A stretch of 60,000 nucleotides of DNA from positions 78,598,756-78,658,755 of the forward strand of contig CM060731.1 of NCBI GenBank assembly GCA_030704615.1, in the 5' to 3' direction. Below are positions 1-11,697 of the stretch, piece after piece. Origin of the DNA: Takakia lepidozioides. Taxonomy: Eukaryota > Streptophyta > Takakiopsida > Takakiales > Takakiaceae. Within the stretch, counting starts at the first letter, position 1. The number at the start of each line of letters is the position of its first letter. The position numbers and the translations under genes were made by a program. Under the pieces are notes generated by a model, which saw nothing but the letters and a program-made list of their open reading frames with translations, searched no databases and was not told where the DNA came from.

Positions 1-796
1 TACTTGAGCTCAAAGAACGCCTCAAAACAAATTGGAAGTAGAATTGTGACCTGTTGCTCCCATATTGTTTTTTTCTTTTTCTTTTTAATGGGGTAGAAAA
101 GCTCTTTGGCCAACATTAATGAATAAGATTATCTCAAGCACAATCTCAAGTCTTTCATTTATTTATTAAAATATGTGTATCATACCCACACTAATTTGAA
201 AAAAAAACTTGACACACCTATTAGTGCATGTCCAACACTATTTACCACCCACACTAATTGGGGACCCACACTAATTGGGGACCCACACTAAATGTTGGCT
301 TGGGTGTAATTAAGAGCAGTTCTCGGGTGCAAATAGCAATACACATGCCCCACCCTCCAAATGGAACCACATACTAAACCATATGCAAACAACCTCATCA
401 CCACAACCCCTTCAAAACAGCTATGATGGACAATATTTCGAGTTAAGTAATGTACATCAATAGATTTGAGCCATTTGAACACCTACTCGTTATTGTTTGT
501 AATGTATGTTAGTGTCAAAGAACCAATGAGCATTTTAGACTATGGACTAAGATGGAGAAACCTCCATACCAATCTAAAGAAAATTGGTTCATATCGTGGT
601 CCTTAGATTCATATTGATATGCATAGTAAGGACCATGTAAGAATTACCCAGTAACCACGGTAATCTGTAAGCTTAGTACGGTGCGGAGTATCACAGGCAC
701 TCATGGGCTAACAGCTCATCATCTTTTCCAAGAAGTTGCCGCTGATTTTCTGGGCTTCTCGACTAGCTGGGACGAACGAAGATTTTCACCAAAATT
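1..796. other. AT-rich intergenic stretch, no gene seen
   Basis: No convincing coding region is visible. The stretch is AT-rich with short homopolymer runs. It contains a small tandem repeat at 247-293 (listed separately) and leads directly into the decayed gypsy pol fragment that begins near 797. Confidence 0.6.
247..293. repeat. 17-bp tandem repeat, about 2.7 copies
   Basis: The unit ACCCACACTAATTGGGG occurs twice in full (247-263, 264-280) and then partially. A related ACCCACACTAATTTG lies at about 185-199. It is a simple local repeat with no evident function. Confidence 0.8.
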
Positions 797-2423
797 TACT
801 TGAGATGAGCTTATAACCTTGTACGGATAAAAGAAGGAGACGAATGGAAAACAGCTTTTCGAACAAGGTATGGACATTTTGAATACAGTGTTATGCCTTT
901 CGGTCTTACAAATGCTCCAACAATTTTCCAACATATGATGAATGACATCTTTCGAGAATTTTTAGATGACTTTGCAGTCATCTATTTAGACGACATTTTG
1001 ATATTTTTACATAATGAAGAAGAACATGGGCGCCATGTACGCCTTGTCCTTGATAAATTAAGAGAAAAAAGACTATATGTCAAGTTGGAGAAATGTCTAT
1101 TTCATCAATCTGAGGTCGAATTTCTGGGCTACATTATTTCCGACAAAGACGTCTTTATGGATCAGAAGAAAATACAAATCATCATCGAGTGGATTAAACC
1201 AACTTCGGTCCGAGATGTATAATATTTTCTGGGATTTGCAAATTTCTATGGAATCTTCATCAAGGACTACTCCAAAATTGCTGCACCATTGACACGACTC
1301 ACAGGGAAGGACAAATTTGTATCGGACGAGAAGGCTGACTAGACATTTGAAAGGCTGAAGCAGGCATTTACAACGGCTCCAATACTGGTACATCGGACAG
1401 CAGATACATCGGACTTTGCACTTGGCGCTATACTCTCTCAATACAGTACGGATGGCCGACTTCATCCTGTTGGTTTTTGTTCTCGCAATTTTTCCGCTGC
1501 AGAAATCAATTATGAAATCCATGCAAAGAACTTCTAGCGATCATCGATGCTTTTGAGGAGTGACGTCATCTATTGGAGGGAGCTAAACATAAGGTCACTG
1601 TCTACACCGATCACAAAAACCTCGAATATTTTATGAGTGCTCGTGTTTTGAATCGACGTCAAACAAGATGGGTTATGTCACTAGCAATGTTTGATTTTTT
1701 TATTACCTATCGCCCCAGACATCTTCAAGGGAAACCCGATGCTTTTTCTCGACGATCGTATCATGCGCCGAAAAAAAGGGAGGCAGCTTTCGACCAACAA
1801 GATTCCATCATCTTGAAACCAGCAAATCTCTAATTGAATATGTTATCCATGTCCACCTATGACGATGCAGAGATCATAAAGGAGATTCAGGAATCACTGA
1901 AGAGCGACCAATTTGCTACGACACTACGAAGTCAACTAAATCGACCTCGAGACAACCCACATGTTGCAAACGACTTCGAATTCTTCAAACATGTCATGAT
2001 CTTCCGACTGTAGGACATTTCGGCTTCAACAAAACAATGGAATATATATCTTTATATTTATATTTCGGCTTCAACAAAACAATGGAATTGATATCCAGGG
2101 ACTATTGGTGGCTGCAGATGTGGAAACTCGTTAAAGAATTTATAAAATCTTGCGACACGTGTGTTAGAGCGAAAGGATCATGACATCGACCTTACGGCCT
2201 TCTGCAACCATTATCCATTCCCAAGGGTCCATGGTCGTCCGTGTCTATGGACTTTATTACGGACCTCCCAATTTCCAAGACCACCGATTCAATCCTTGTT
2301 ATTGTAGATCGTTTTACGAAGATGACACATTTTATTCCATGTAATAAGACGGTTATCGGCGAGGAAACTGCAAGACTCTTTCTCAATAATATCTACTTGC
2401 AATTTTATGATAAGAAGTGTTGA
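797..2423 (+). pseudogene. decayed Ty3/gypsy pol fragment (RT, RNase H, integrase)
   Basis: The plus strand carries remnants of a retrotransposon polyprotein in the usual order. The reverse transcriptase palm has the FGLTNAP motif and a YLDD active site at 983-994. An RNase H region contains TDHKNLEYF at about 1609-1635. An integrase follows with the zinc-binding part near 2020-2180 and the catalytic core start [12 protein letters not shown] at about 2244. In-frame stops (for example 1219-1222 and the TAG near 1340) and frameshifts break it, and a 45-bp local duplication interrupts the integrase. No LTRs are recognisable. It is truncated before the integrase DDE core is complete, at the TGA near 2421. 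A dead fragment; family assignment is secure from the motifs. Confidence 0.85.
2017..2088. repeat. 45-bp-period tandem duplication inside integrase remnant
   Basis: The 27-bp string starting ATTTCGGCTTCAACAAAACA occurs at 2017-2043 and again at 2062-2088, separated by an AT-rich 18-bp spacer. It duplicates part of the integrase zinc-binding region of the decayed gypsy element, so it arose after or during the decay. Confidence 0.85.
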
Positions 2424-2922
2424 GTTTACGTGTGCAGTGTTAAATTTGTTTGTTGTTCGTGGACATTTTGGAGGGGTTCATGTATATAACGTTGTAGTAG
2501 CATATACATTTCTAGAACAAATGTTGTTGCAGATGTATTGGAGGATATAAATTCCTATGGGGGATCTAAAATATAAGATGTTTTCTAAAGCCATGATAAC
2601 ATGTGAAATTATAAAATGCTAAACTTTGCGAAATATTTATCTTTTATATACGTTTCAGAAAGATTTTTTTTTTTATCTCGATACAATATTGAAATCCTAC
2701 CGGGGGTTTGTATGGATCTTCCTCCATGTAGAGAGATAATTGTGTTGCCTCTAAAGCTGTAACTTCTTCCATTTATCTTATATTTGTGATTTGCTGGAAT
2801 GCAAGTCATATGGGCTTTCTATGACACTTGTGTGTAGCCAGGGGGGAGGAGCTTAAAAGTGGAAGGTATTCTCGGATCTCATTTGTCAGCAATCAGCTGC
2901 TAATCCTCCCTGACTTTCTGTA
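2424..2922. other. intergenic, no gene seen
   Basis: AT-rich sequence following the gypsy fragment. I see no coding potential and no repeat structure that I can support. Confidence 0.5.
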
Positions 2923-3399
2923 GATGTCTGCGCCTCTGGGGCTTCCATTGGAGGAGGATGTACATGGAGTGTTTGATGAGAAAGACAATGTTTCTTAGGA
3001 TTACTACACTTCGGTAGATGATCCCCCTCCATCTTAATATACAACGTTTCAGTTTATTGAGCGGGACTTGATGCTAGATGCTGATGCAGGGTCAGTCAGT
3101 ACCTATGAGACGGATCTTATTGCATTTTTGCAGAGGTTTTTTTTTCAGATATTGTCGTGAGAGATGTCATGCAAACGCACAGAGATGTGCAGGAGTCTCC
3201 TATTGGAGTGGACTATTTAGTACGTGATGATTTTGGTCTAGCAGATGTGGAGGCTTTGTTTTGCAGTTTGTTGGTTAGCTCCAGACGTCCACTTGGTGGC
3301 GATGATGAGGGGGGACTCCAGTGGCCCATCGGACCCAGTCTAGATATCATGTCAGCCCTAGTCAGAGAGGATCATCCTATCTTGGTACTCAAGGGTTAG
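2923..3399 (+). pseudogene. degenerate ORF of unknown family
   Basis: A plus-strand reading begins with ATG at about 2923 and shows protein-like composition (acidic, VDD/EED-rich). It is broken by stops near 2998 and 3034 and by a frame change near 3150, after which an 80-codon open stretch runs 3157-3399. I do not recognise the family. The T-run at 3128-3137 lies at the frame change and may be the indel site. It may be the remnant of a transposon-borne gene, given the surroundings, but that is inference. Confidence 0.25.
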
Positions 3400-4330
3400 A
3401 GCGGGGGCGACGGGGTAGAAGGGCAGGTAGGCGTGGTGGTGGTGATCGGGGTTTGAGGGGCGCCGAGAGGTTTTTTCCTAAGATACACTGTTTGGATGTG
3501 CTCCTTCCTGCAACAACACCAATTTCTCCAACCTCCCCAACACCGCCTCCTCCACACTCCTCCTGACTCCACCACGCATCTGCGAGCTTGCAAAATGTAG
3601 ACGAGAATCCGATCGCAGGAGTAGGCGCTGAAAAGAGACGTCAGTTCACAATAGGACTCCTCGGCGAGGGATCAAGATTCGTGAGTGATCCACACTCTTT
3701 AGCTCGCATGATGTCGTAGCTACCTATCATTTGCGAGCGTATGATCCTTTCTCATCTGTGTCTTCCTCTGTTACCCTTTATCATGGCTTTCGGAGTGTGT
3801 CATGAGCATAGTCGTGAACAATGTTAATGTATTAGGTAACTTTTTTAGCGAGCATTCTCTCCTCTTGTTGCATTAATGCTTTGCTTCTTTTCGTAGGTTT
3901 GTGCTTTACATTTGTAGTTTTTCTATGGCTATAGTGTTTGTGCTTCATTATTGTGGTGGAAATTCTGGATCTACTTAAGGATTAAAACAAACTATGATAA
4001 CTACATTTTTCTGTCACGACGTACTTTTTACATTACATAGTTTGATTCAGTTGGACTTAGAGATAAATTTTTTATTAGAATGATGAAATGAGACCCACTC
4101 TTATGCTTTCAACTACTACAAGCTTCACTCTTTACGGTTTCATCACAAATGAAGTTGATTGCTCGAAGTACCTATTGGACTTTTGAAAAATGTATATGAC
4201 AATGTCGCAGTCCATAACAAAACATATTATGGACTTTTTGCACTCACCATAGAAAATAAATATGCAAAACGAGACTTATATTGGTATTGCCCTAGTCTTA
4301 AACATATTTTTTTAATTTTTTTAAAAAATT
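3400..4330. other. intergenic, no gene seen
   Basis: A GGGGC/GGTGGT-rich patch (3400-3460) and a pyrimidine-rich patch (3490-3570) give spurious open frames on both strands. The rest is AT-rich without coding signal. Confidence 0.4.
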
Positions 4331-4470
4331 GAATCCCTGGTTACTTTATTGATAATTATTGAGGGGAAAAAAATTAAAACCCCGTTGTCGCCATAAGGCA
4401 CACACACCGTATTCAGTGTATTAAGAGCCAATCATCTCCTGATGGAGATTAAATCTGGAGAACAAAATAC
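4331..4470 (+). repeat. left arm of a long imperfect inverted repeat
   Basis: This stretch matches the reverse complement of about 8020-8160. The best block is GGGGAAAAAAATTAAAACCC at 4364-4383 against GGGTTTTAATTTTTTTCCCC on the right, and weaker similarity extends inwards (CCATAAGG/CCATGAGG, ATTCAGTGTA/GATCAGTGTA, AGAGCCA/CGAGCCA, GGAGATTAAATC/AGAGATAAAGTC). The arms are about 140 bp and 3.5 kb apart, as expected for decayed terminal inverted repeats of a DNA transposon. Confidence 0.6.
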
Positions 4471-5690
4471 CGTGCCACTACTGATAGACACTTACACAAA
4501 GATCTGAAACATATTAAAATCACATAAAAAACGTGAAATTTCTAATTTTTACATATTATTTTAGGCCTAATTTTTATTTTATTTTACAAAGTACATGCTT
4601 GGATGGAAGGAAAGTAAAACTATGTAGTCTCTTCACTAAAAACGTACATTTGATGTAGATGAATAGTTGTCCGCTATTCATTATATGATATCATGAAAAC
4701 ATGGATAATATGTTTCACGGTGATATGACGTCATATGATACATGGCATTATCTTGAACGTTCATATTCCCCATCCTATTTGAGATGATATGATCTATGTC
4801 GTCTTTTTGAGAAGACCATCGGATTTGAACGTTGCCGGTCACTTTAATGACGTATATCACGTGGCGCGCATACTTCCATCTTAATTAGAAAATCCATTAA
4901 GCAATGTTTGCTTTTGGGCTGCTTGTGTTGGGTCCATCTATTTTCCTCGCAATTTGTTTTCTCTTTTGTTGAAAGCTGAAAAACATGTTTTCATTTCCTA
5001 AATAATTTGGGATAGGGTGAAGATGTATGCAATGCAGCCCCTGTTTCTCCCTAAATTCTATCAGACTTTGCTGGCAGTGTTCCTGGTCAAGTTAGGGGAT
5101 GTGTACATCAGACTCTTATGTATACAATGAGTGAAGTCATATGTGCTTAAAGATGAGTGGTTATATGGACTGTTCATTCTTCAATCAGTTGTTTGGTAGT
5201 CTTTAGTGCATATGGAGAATGTTATATACTCTATGGTACTTGAAAGTGGATATTTGTGTACTGTAGTCATTTATAGATGAGTTTCTGTGTAGTCTATGGT
5301 ATTTTATGTTGATGTTTGTGTACATTATGCATTTGCAGATGAGTTGTTGTATAACCAATGTTCGCATGGGGAGGGCTATGTAATATAGGGTACTTGAAAT
5401 GGAGTGATTGTATAGTTCTTGGTGGACTTTGTGATGTTTTTGTGTTGTCCCATGGTGCTTGATTATAGTGCAATATACTACATATAAAAGTGTGGATAGT
5501 CCATCATAACTCAAAGAGGTATTTATGTACTTTGTCCTTGCATGTGTTATGTTGTCAATGATGCTTCATAGATAAATTTATGTTATACAACTAATATTAA
5601 TATCTATGAGCTTAGGACAGAAATATGGATTGCTTCTAATCGAGAAAATCTGAAATATTGACTTCTGGATTTTATTTTATTTTGTGTGTA

Positions 5691-6120
5691 GAATGAGGTT
5701 TATCTCATATTCAAGGCTGCTAATCCTACTGCTGTTATTGGACAATGATCTTTCGAGGCTCTAAAGCCATTCTTTGTGAAACCAATGAAAAATCGCAACA
5801 CTTGTGCCTACATCTATCATGTCGAGCTGAACGAACTTCGACTTGGCTTGAACAACATGAGGGTAAGCCTTCATGCCAAAGAAATTTGTAATTGCCGCTG
5901 TAAAGGGTTGTGCAGTGCTATTTAGGTGCATTTTCCATCCCCCATTGTCTACGCGCTCCATTAGCATGCAGTCTACTGATATGGCTTGGCAAAGTCTCCT
6001 CTTGAAAGCCTAAGGAACTTTGCAGGGGTAGCCAGCATCCACGAAGTCTCTCAAATCCTTTTGAGCTTAGTTCATTGCTTCCTTGAGATCCAGATTGCCT
6101 CGTAACTCACATATGTAGGA
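5691..6120 (+). pseudogene. decayed ORF of a transposon-associated family
   Basis: Read on the plus strand from about 5691, the sequence encodes NEVYLIFKAANP, then FEALKPFFVKPMKNRNTC and YHVELNELRLGLNN, followed by a Cys-rich stretch (CNCRCKGLC). In-frame stops occur near 5747, 5923, 5968 and 5980. The pattern of a KF.x.L.P segment followed by C.xYH.x3.L..x.L resembles a widespread uncharacterised ORF family found in repetitive contexts of many eukaryotes; this comparison is from memory. It lies inside the 4331/8160 inverted repeat, so it may be the coding remnant of that element. Confidence 0.4.
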
Positions 6121-6570
6121 AGACTTTGCTTCGAGATAGCCGTGGCACACCTCTTGGCTTGTATAATGGTAAAACAACGCATAAAATGTAGAACTCTAGG
6201 AATAATGTATAAACTCAATGCACGTGTGTAATCTCTAAGAGGACAATAGGTCAATTTCTGACATATCAAATCTTCCCCAACCCCCTCTTGCAAATTGGAA
6301 TGAGATGACACTCGAATGGGGTTGCACCAAAGTGATGGCATGATACCAAAGGGAATGTCACTCCATTCGGTGTAACTCCAGTTGCAATTACATATGGTTT
6401 TGAAATTTCACTAAGTCCAAATTTAGCTAAGCATAAGATGTATTAGGAAGAGTTACATAAGACATAGGATGACATCAACCATTAAGTTCTTATATTCTTC
6501 ATATTAGTTTTTGCATAAAATATATTTCCAATTAAAAATAAAATATATGTTGATTTTTTTATAAAATTTG
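6121..6570. other. AT-rich intergenic, no gene seen
   Basis: No supported coding region. The sequence becomes progressively AT-rich towards the first copy of the three-copy repeat. Confidence 0.4.
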
Positions 6571-7050
6571 AACATTGTTCCCAAAAGTCGTCACTAGTAC
6601 GCGGAGCAACGTACATAACCTTAGCTATAGCGATGATTGAAGGTCGGAAACTAGTTTTAGTATAGAGCAGGAATAGGTACTATAGTGCCATATCATCATC
6701 AGACACATCATTGTAGTCATTTTTTTGACTGCCCAAATAAAAGTTAGATTTTAAAGATCTTTTTTGCAAAATTAATCTGCTCTAATGTTATTTTTTTTTC
6801 TTTCTTCAGCCACGTCATCGTCATCATTTTTCTTGGCTGCCTTTGAAGGTTTTCAATTTTGAAAATTTGTTTTACAAATATGCTCTAGTATCGCGTTCTT
6901 CCTTTTTTTCAGCCAACTTGTCATCAACGTCATTTTTTTAAGCTGTCTAAAAAGAAGAAGAAAAAAAAAAACTCAAAATTTTGAAACCCTCACATGTTCA
7001 ATTTTTGGTTTTATGGTGAGTGCGTTTTGATTTACTAACATATTACGATA
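6570..7050 (+). repeat. AT-rich dispersed repeat, copy 1
   Basis: Shares landmarks in the same order with copies at 7330-7766 and 8331-8790: GTCACTAGTAC, GGTCGGAAACTAGTTTTAGTA, ATAGTGCCA, a CATCATC-rich block, TCTGCTCTA followed by a T-run, and finally TTTTATGGTGAGTGCG with ATTACGATA. The copies are strongly diverged and hold no open frame. Confidence 0.65.
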
Positions 7051-7067
7051 ACACAAACACACACACA

Positions 7068-7118
<51 letters not shown>
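7051..7118. repeat. (AC)n(TC)n microsatellite
   Basis: About 20 bp of AC repeat runs directly into 48 bp of TC repeat, read directly from the sequence. Confidence 0.95.
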
Positions 7119-7121
<3 letters not shown>

Positions 7122-7329
7122 GAGTAATAGCTAATGAAATGTCAAAACTCTTTATGTTGGATTTTTGTCTCTTGTCTATATTTTGGATAACTAAAAAATA
7201 TATCTATCAATTTGTTATTAATACACATCAACAATCTTTATGATAAGTATTACATGTACATCTATTTAGTCTCCATGTCTAAATATTTTAAATTTATTTG
7301 TTAAGATTTTGATTTTAAAAAGTACTTAT

Positions 7330-7519
7330 AGACCACCCTTGATATATGTAGAGTAGGAATATGGTACTCTAGTGCCATGTCATCACCATGCCAGATCATC
7401 ATTAGCCACATCATCGTCATCATTTTATAAAGTTGTCTGAGTTCTTGTTCAAAAGAAAAAAACCTGGACGTATGAAAATCATTTTTGGGCATCATCGTAC
7501 TATTTAGGCTGTCTACCAG

Positions 7520-7562
<43 letters not shown>

Positions 7563-7766
7563 GATTTTTTAAAGTCATTTTTTGAATTCTGCTCTAATAT
7601 TATTTTTCTCGTTTCTTTTGTTTCTTCACAAACATTCATTATGATAAAATCACCAAACCAAAATCAATCGTTTACCCAGTTTTTAAACCCTCAAAAGTTC
7701 AACCCTCTGATTTTATGGTGAGCACGTTTCAAAGTACTAATATACCATCTATGATAGTACATATCA
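7330..7766 (+). repeat. AT-rich dispersed repeat, copy 2
   Basis: Lacks the first landmark block but keeps TAGTGCCATGTCATCA, the CATCATC-rich block, TCTGCTCTAATATTA and TTTTATGGTGAGCACG. It contains a 41-bp A-run at 7520-7560. Confidence 0.65.
7520..7560. repeat. A41 homopolymer
   Basis: An uninterrupted run of 41 A residues lies inside copy 2 of the AT-rich repeat. No gene body, RT or target duplication next to it supports a retroposed origin. Confidence 0.9.
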
Positions 7767-8019
7767 GTGCGTTTTTTTTTCCTTCATTTTTCCAGAATTA
7801 CAGGCCAATTCACCATTAATTGATTGAATATGTTTTTATTTTAGGATTCATTATATTTTAATTTAAACTTCATAAGTGTAGTTTTTTCTAATTTAAAATT
7901 TAGTCTAGGGCAGTGTGCCCGGTTTTTTGGTCCCCTGGATTAGCCCGCACAGTGGCTGTTTGGTTCATAGAAACAATCTTTGCTCTTTTTGCATTTAATG
8001 TAGAATCAGATAGAAGTTA

Positions 8020-8160
8020 TTTTCGTATCTTGGACTTTATCTCTGTTCGGAGAGGCTGGCTCGAACTACACTGATCACAGTGGGTATACCTCATGGTGTA
8101 ACGGGGTTTTAATTTTTTTCCCCATCAAATAATTTATAATAAATATATCAGGGATATAAC
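8020..8160 (-). repeat. right arm of a long imperfect inverted repeat
   Basis: Reverse-complement partner of 4331-4470. The outermost part reads AACGGGGTTTTAATTTTTTT then CCCCATC and AT-rich sequence to ATATCAGGGATAT. The outer ends retain ATCCCTG on both sides. I could not find a clean target duplication. Confidence 0.6.
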
Positions 8161-8173
8161 CCCCCTGTTCCCT

Positions 8174-8211
8174 TAAATATAAATATAAATATAAATATAT
8201 ATATATATATA
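8174..8211. repeat. (AAATAT)n/(AT)n microsatellite
   Basis: Read directly: AAATATAAATATAAATATA followed by an AT run, just outside the right arm of the inverted repeat. Confidence 0.9.
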
Positions 8212-8330
8212 GAAACATTGAACTACATAAGAAAGAAGGGAAAAAAATTCTTGTTGAAGTAGCTACAATAAGTAGCTATATTATTTAGTTACTATATTTC
8301 AATAATATGTTTTTAAATATTGTACTTTTA

Positions 8331-8790
8331 AACATTGTTATCATAACTTGTCACTAGTACTGCAGATTAACGAGCAACCTTAGTTCTAGTGACGACTAGG
8401 TCGGAAACTAGTTTTAGTAGAGAGGTGTCATAGTGCCACATCACGGTTGCCACATCATCATCAGCCATGTCATCACTCCCGGATTGCCTGAAACATTAAC
8501 AAAAATATCATCTCTGCCACATCATCGTCGCCACGTTTTGGAGGCCAATTCATCACTCTACATTGTTGCTGCCCAGATTGCTTGAGAAAAAAAATAAAAA
8601 TAAAAATAGAATCTGCTCTACTATTTAATCTGCTCTGTCAAATCTGCTCTACTATTTAATTTATTTTTATTTTCATCGTTTCTACACATATTCAATGTAA
8701 ATGTTAGAGCACGTCCAAAATATTACTTTGATTTTGTGATAAGCATGTTTCAATTTACCAATATCTTACGATAGTACTTGTAAATATAAT
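8331..8790 (+). repeat. AT-rich dispersed repeat, copy 3
   Basis: Contains GTCACTAGTACTGCAG, GGTCGGAAACTAGTTTTAGTA, ATAGTGCCACATCA, the CATCATC block, three TCTGCTCTA/GTC units and ATATCTTACGATAGTAC, in the same order as copy 1. Confidence 0.65.
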
Positions 8791-9824
8791 AATGGTAATA
8801 CTAATATATTATAATTATACAACAAAAATATCAAATAGATTCATATTGAAATAAAATAAATATCAACACCATTAATGTACCGTAAAATATTATTACTGCA
8901 AAAAGATAGAACAACGCATTACTAAAATAGAGAATCATAAGAATTTTTTTTGAAGTTGATGCACGTATCTGAGATGCAAAAATTGGCTCCTGCACAAACT
9001 CAAACTGAAAAGCGATCTCGGGAGTTGGCTGTGAGTGAGCCATGGAATGAGGCTGAATCTGAGGCTGATTCCCATGAGGCCAAGATGAAACGAAGCAAGG
9101 ACGTCACTAGGGAAATCGGAAGATTGGTGAAATTGCCAGAATTTTATGGTAAGCCATCTGTCAAGCCCGAGGAAATATTGTCTTTCCTGGATACATTAGA
9201 AGAGTTCTTTGAGGACGATTATTCAGAGTAAGCCAAGATACAGACAGCTGCTCTGCAGCTCCGTGATGCCGCCAAGCTATGGTGGTCGCGCCAAAAATAG
9301 GAACGCCATGAATACAAGAAACCACCTGTGGATAGTTAGGCTATGTTTAAGACATTGTTCTTAGCCCACTACCTACCTAGCGACTATGCACACAAGATGA
9401 AAGTAGAACTGTTCGGGTTGAAACTGGAGACCTTGAGTGGTGGTGAATTCAAAACTAGATTTGAGACCCACGCAAGCTACTTTTCTTCCTGAGTGAAGAA
9501 GACGGGGTTGATTTCTTTGTGGATGGCCTGAATGATTCCCTTAAATATAAAGTCAAGGCCCACAATCCTCGAACAAAAGCAGAGGCCTATCGCTTGGCTT
9601 GTAACTTTGAAAGTGAGATCAGGGCACAGAGGATTGTAACTCAGGCTCGTGAATTTAAGCCAGTTGCAGTGCCATCTTGGCAACCAACTAAGAAAAAGGG
9701 GAACTAGAAAAGGTTCAAGCCCTATAACAAAAGGCAAGATGGCTCGAATAGTCGAAGGCCATCGCAGGTAGAAGCCCCTGCACAGCTCAGTGCCAAGGAA
9801 CATGAAGAACATAGGTGCAAAGGA

Positions 9825-10697
9825 TTGTGTTTTATCTGCCATGAGTGGGGTCACAGGGTTAGAGAATGTCCTAAGTGTCAGGCTCGGCAGGCAGCCACAG
9901 TGGTAGTTCAGAAACCAGCCGAACCTTTGACCATAGCAGAAGTGACTGATGAAGGGCCAAGTCAGGAAAAAAGAAAAGGAACTCATATTCGGGTTTCAAC
10001 AGCAGTTGTTGAGGATCAGGTGGCCTACAATCCTAATGTCTTTCGGGTTTATGGCAAGGTAGCTGGATCTGCCACCCAGGTGTTGATAGACACTGGAAGC
10101 ACTCACAATATGTTGTCCAAGAACTTTGCTGACAACCTGAACCTGGCTCAAGAAAATGTGCAGCCTTCCCACATTCTGCTACCCAACGGCGGTGTGGAGT
10201 TTACACACAGACATTTGTCAGAGGTGCTAATGATCCTGCAAGGTGTACACACGACAGCAGATTTCGAGGTCTGGGATGGAGCTCGGTACGACTGCATCCT
10301 CGGTATTCAATGGCTGGATCCAGTGGATGCGGTGGTAGTCTATAAGCTCGGAACGGTCAGTGGGACTTTGCCAACTGGAGAGGCATTCAATCTTAAAGGT
10401 ACTAGGGCCCTTCCTAATGTCCCAATCTTGTCAGCCTTGCAGATCAAGAGGTACATTCGTAAAGGGGACACGCAACTTTTTGTTGTTAGCGTGCATGAAC
10501 CATCAGGAATAGAGTGTGTGAAAAATTCGTATCCTAGACCTGATATACTGCTGCATGAATATGTTGATGGGTTTCTTGATGAACTTCCTGGAATGCCCCC
10601 TGAGCGAGAGATTGATCATGCTATTGAACTAGTGACGGATGCTGTACCAGTTGCAAAGGCGCCATACAGACATTCAATCGCAGAGAATGAGGAATAA
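9825..10697 (+). pseudogene. gag zinc knuckle plus retropepsin of gypsy fragment
   Basis: A 290-codon open stretch. Residues 2-17 form a CCHC knuckle (CFICHEWGHRVREC). An aspartic protease motif VLIDTGSTHNMLS lies at about residues 86-98, followed by the usual WLDP-containing flap-distal region near 165. The C-terminal part leads into RT (ELPGMPPEREIDHAIEL). It ends at an in-frame TAA at 10695, so translation into RT is interrupted by one stop in the same frame as the following 10707 stretch. Role by family: polyprotein processing and RNA binding. Confidence 0.85.
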
Positions 10698-10706
10698 GAA
10701 AGACAA

Positions 10707-11276
10707 TTGAATGATTTGCTTGAGAAAGAGTACATTCTCCCAAATAAGTCACCCTGGGGCGCTCCAGTGATGTTCAAGAAAAAGAAAGATGGAAGTCTGA
10801 GGTTGTGTGTTGATTATAGGTGGTTGAACAAGTTCACCATCAAGAATAAGTTTCATCTGCCTCGTGTAGACGACCTGTTTGACCATCTGTATGGGAGTCA
10901 AGTTTTTTCAAAGCTTGATCTCCGATCTGGATATCACCAGATACGAATCAATGATTCTGACATACTGAAGACCGGATTTCGATCCCGCTTTGGTCATTAC
11001 GAATTCTTGGTGATGCCATTTGGGCTCACGAATGCTCCAACAACATTCACGCATCTACTGAATTCCCTGTTTCAAAAGTATTTTGGAAAGATGGTCTTGA
11101 TCTACATGGATGACATACTGATATACTCGAAGATCAAAGAAGAGCACGAACTGCAGTTACGTGTGGTCTTAGACATACTGAGAAAGAACCATCTGTTTGC
11201 TAAGAAAAGCAAGTGTGAGTTCTTTGTGGACCACATGGATTACTTGGGATTTCTCCAAAGATGGAATCTCGATTGA
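10707..11276 (+). pseudogene. reverse transcriptase of gypsy fragment
   Basis: Encodes RT fingers and palm with [30 protein letters not shown] and the catalytic YMDD at 11103-11114. The frame shifts near 11230-11260, so the thumb/connection continues in another frame at 11197-11499 (GFASFLRKFVKSFS), followed by a TGA. Reverse transcription is the family function. This copy cannot make an intact enzyme. Confidence 0.85.
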
Positions 11277-11697
11277 TCCCAAGAAAGTCCAGACAGTGGC
11301 TGAGTGGTCTAAGCCAAGTGATAAGACAGAGGTCGGAAGCTTTATTGGATTTGCCAGCTTCCTACGGAAGTTTGTCAAGTCTTTTTCACAGATTGCAGCT
11401 CTGTTGACTGACTTACTTAAGGACTCAAGTCCTGTAAGCTTGAGAGATGTCTGGATAGGAGAATGTGATAACAATTTTGAAAAATTGAAATTGCTTTGAC
11501 GCACACTACTGTACTGAAAATTGCTTGATCCTACTAAGGGAGCAATTGTATTCTGTAATGATGCAAGTGATCTTGCTGTCGGGGCTGTGTTGATGCAAGA
11601 TGGATATGTGATTGCATATGAATCTCGAAAGGTCAGTCCAGCAGAGAAGAATTACCTGACTCATGACTGTTTGCAATAGTTCATGCCTTAAAGATAT

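Larger units (their letters stand above)
8952..11697 (+). mobile_element. decayed Ty3/gypsy element, truncated in RNase H
   Basis: Gag-like sequence (WNEAESEADSHEAK, KLPEFYGKPS, later FLAHYLPSDYAHKMKVE) starts at 8952 and is broken by stops near 9229, 9298 and 9340. A CCHC zinc knuckle (C-x2-C-x4-H-x4-C) lies at about 9831-9875. Retropepsin and reverse transcriptase follow, then an RNase H start at about 11545. The reading frame ends abruptly at 11697, in the middle of the conserved RNase H region, where LTR-like sequence begins. The rest of RNase H and the integrase are absent from the other side of the inserted element. Confidence 0.85.

Noticed and set aside
7485-7721. Open frames with poly-Lys or poly-Phe
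   Set aside because: They are translations of the A41 homopolymer on either strand.
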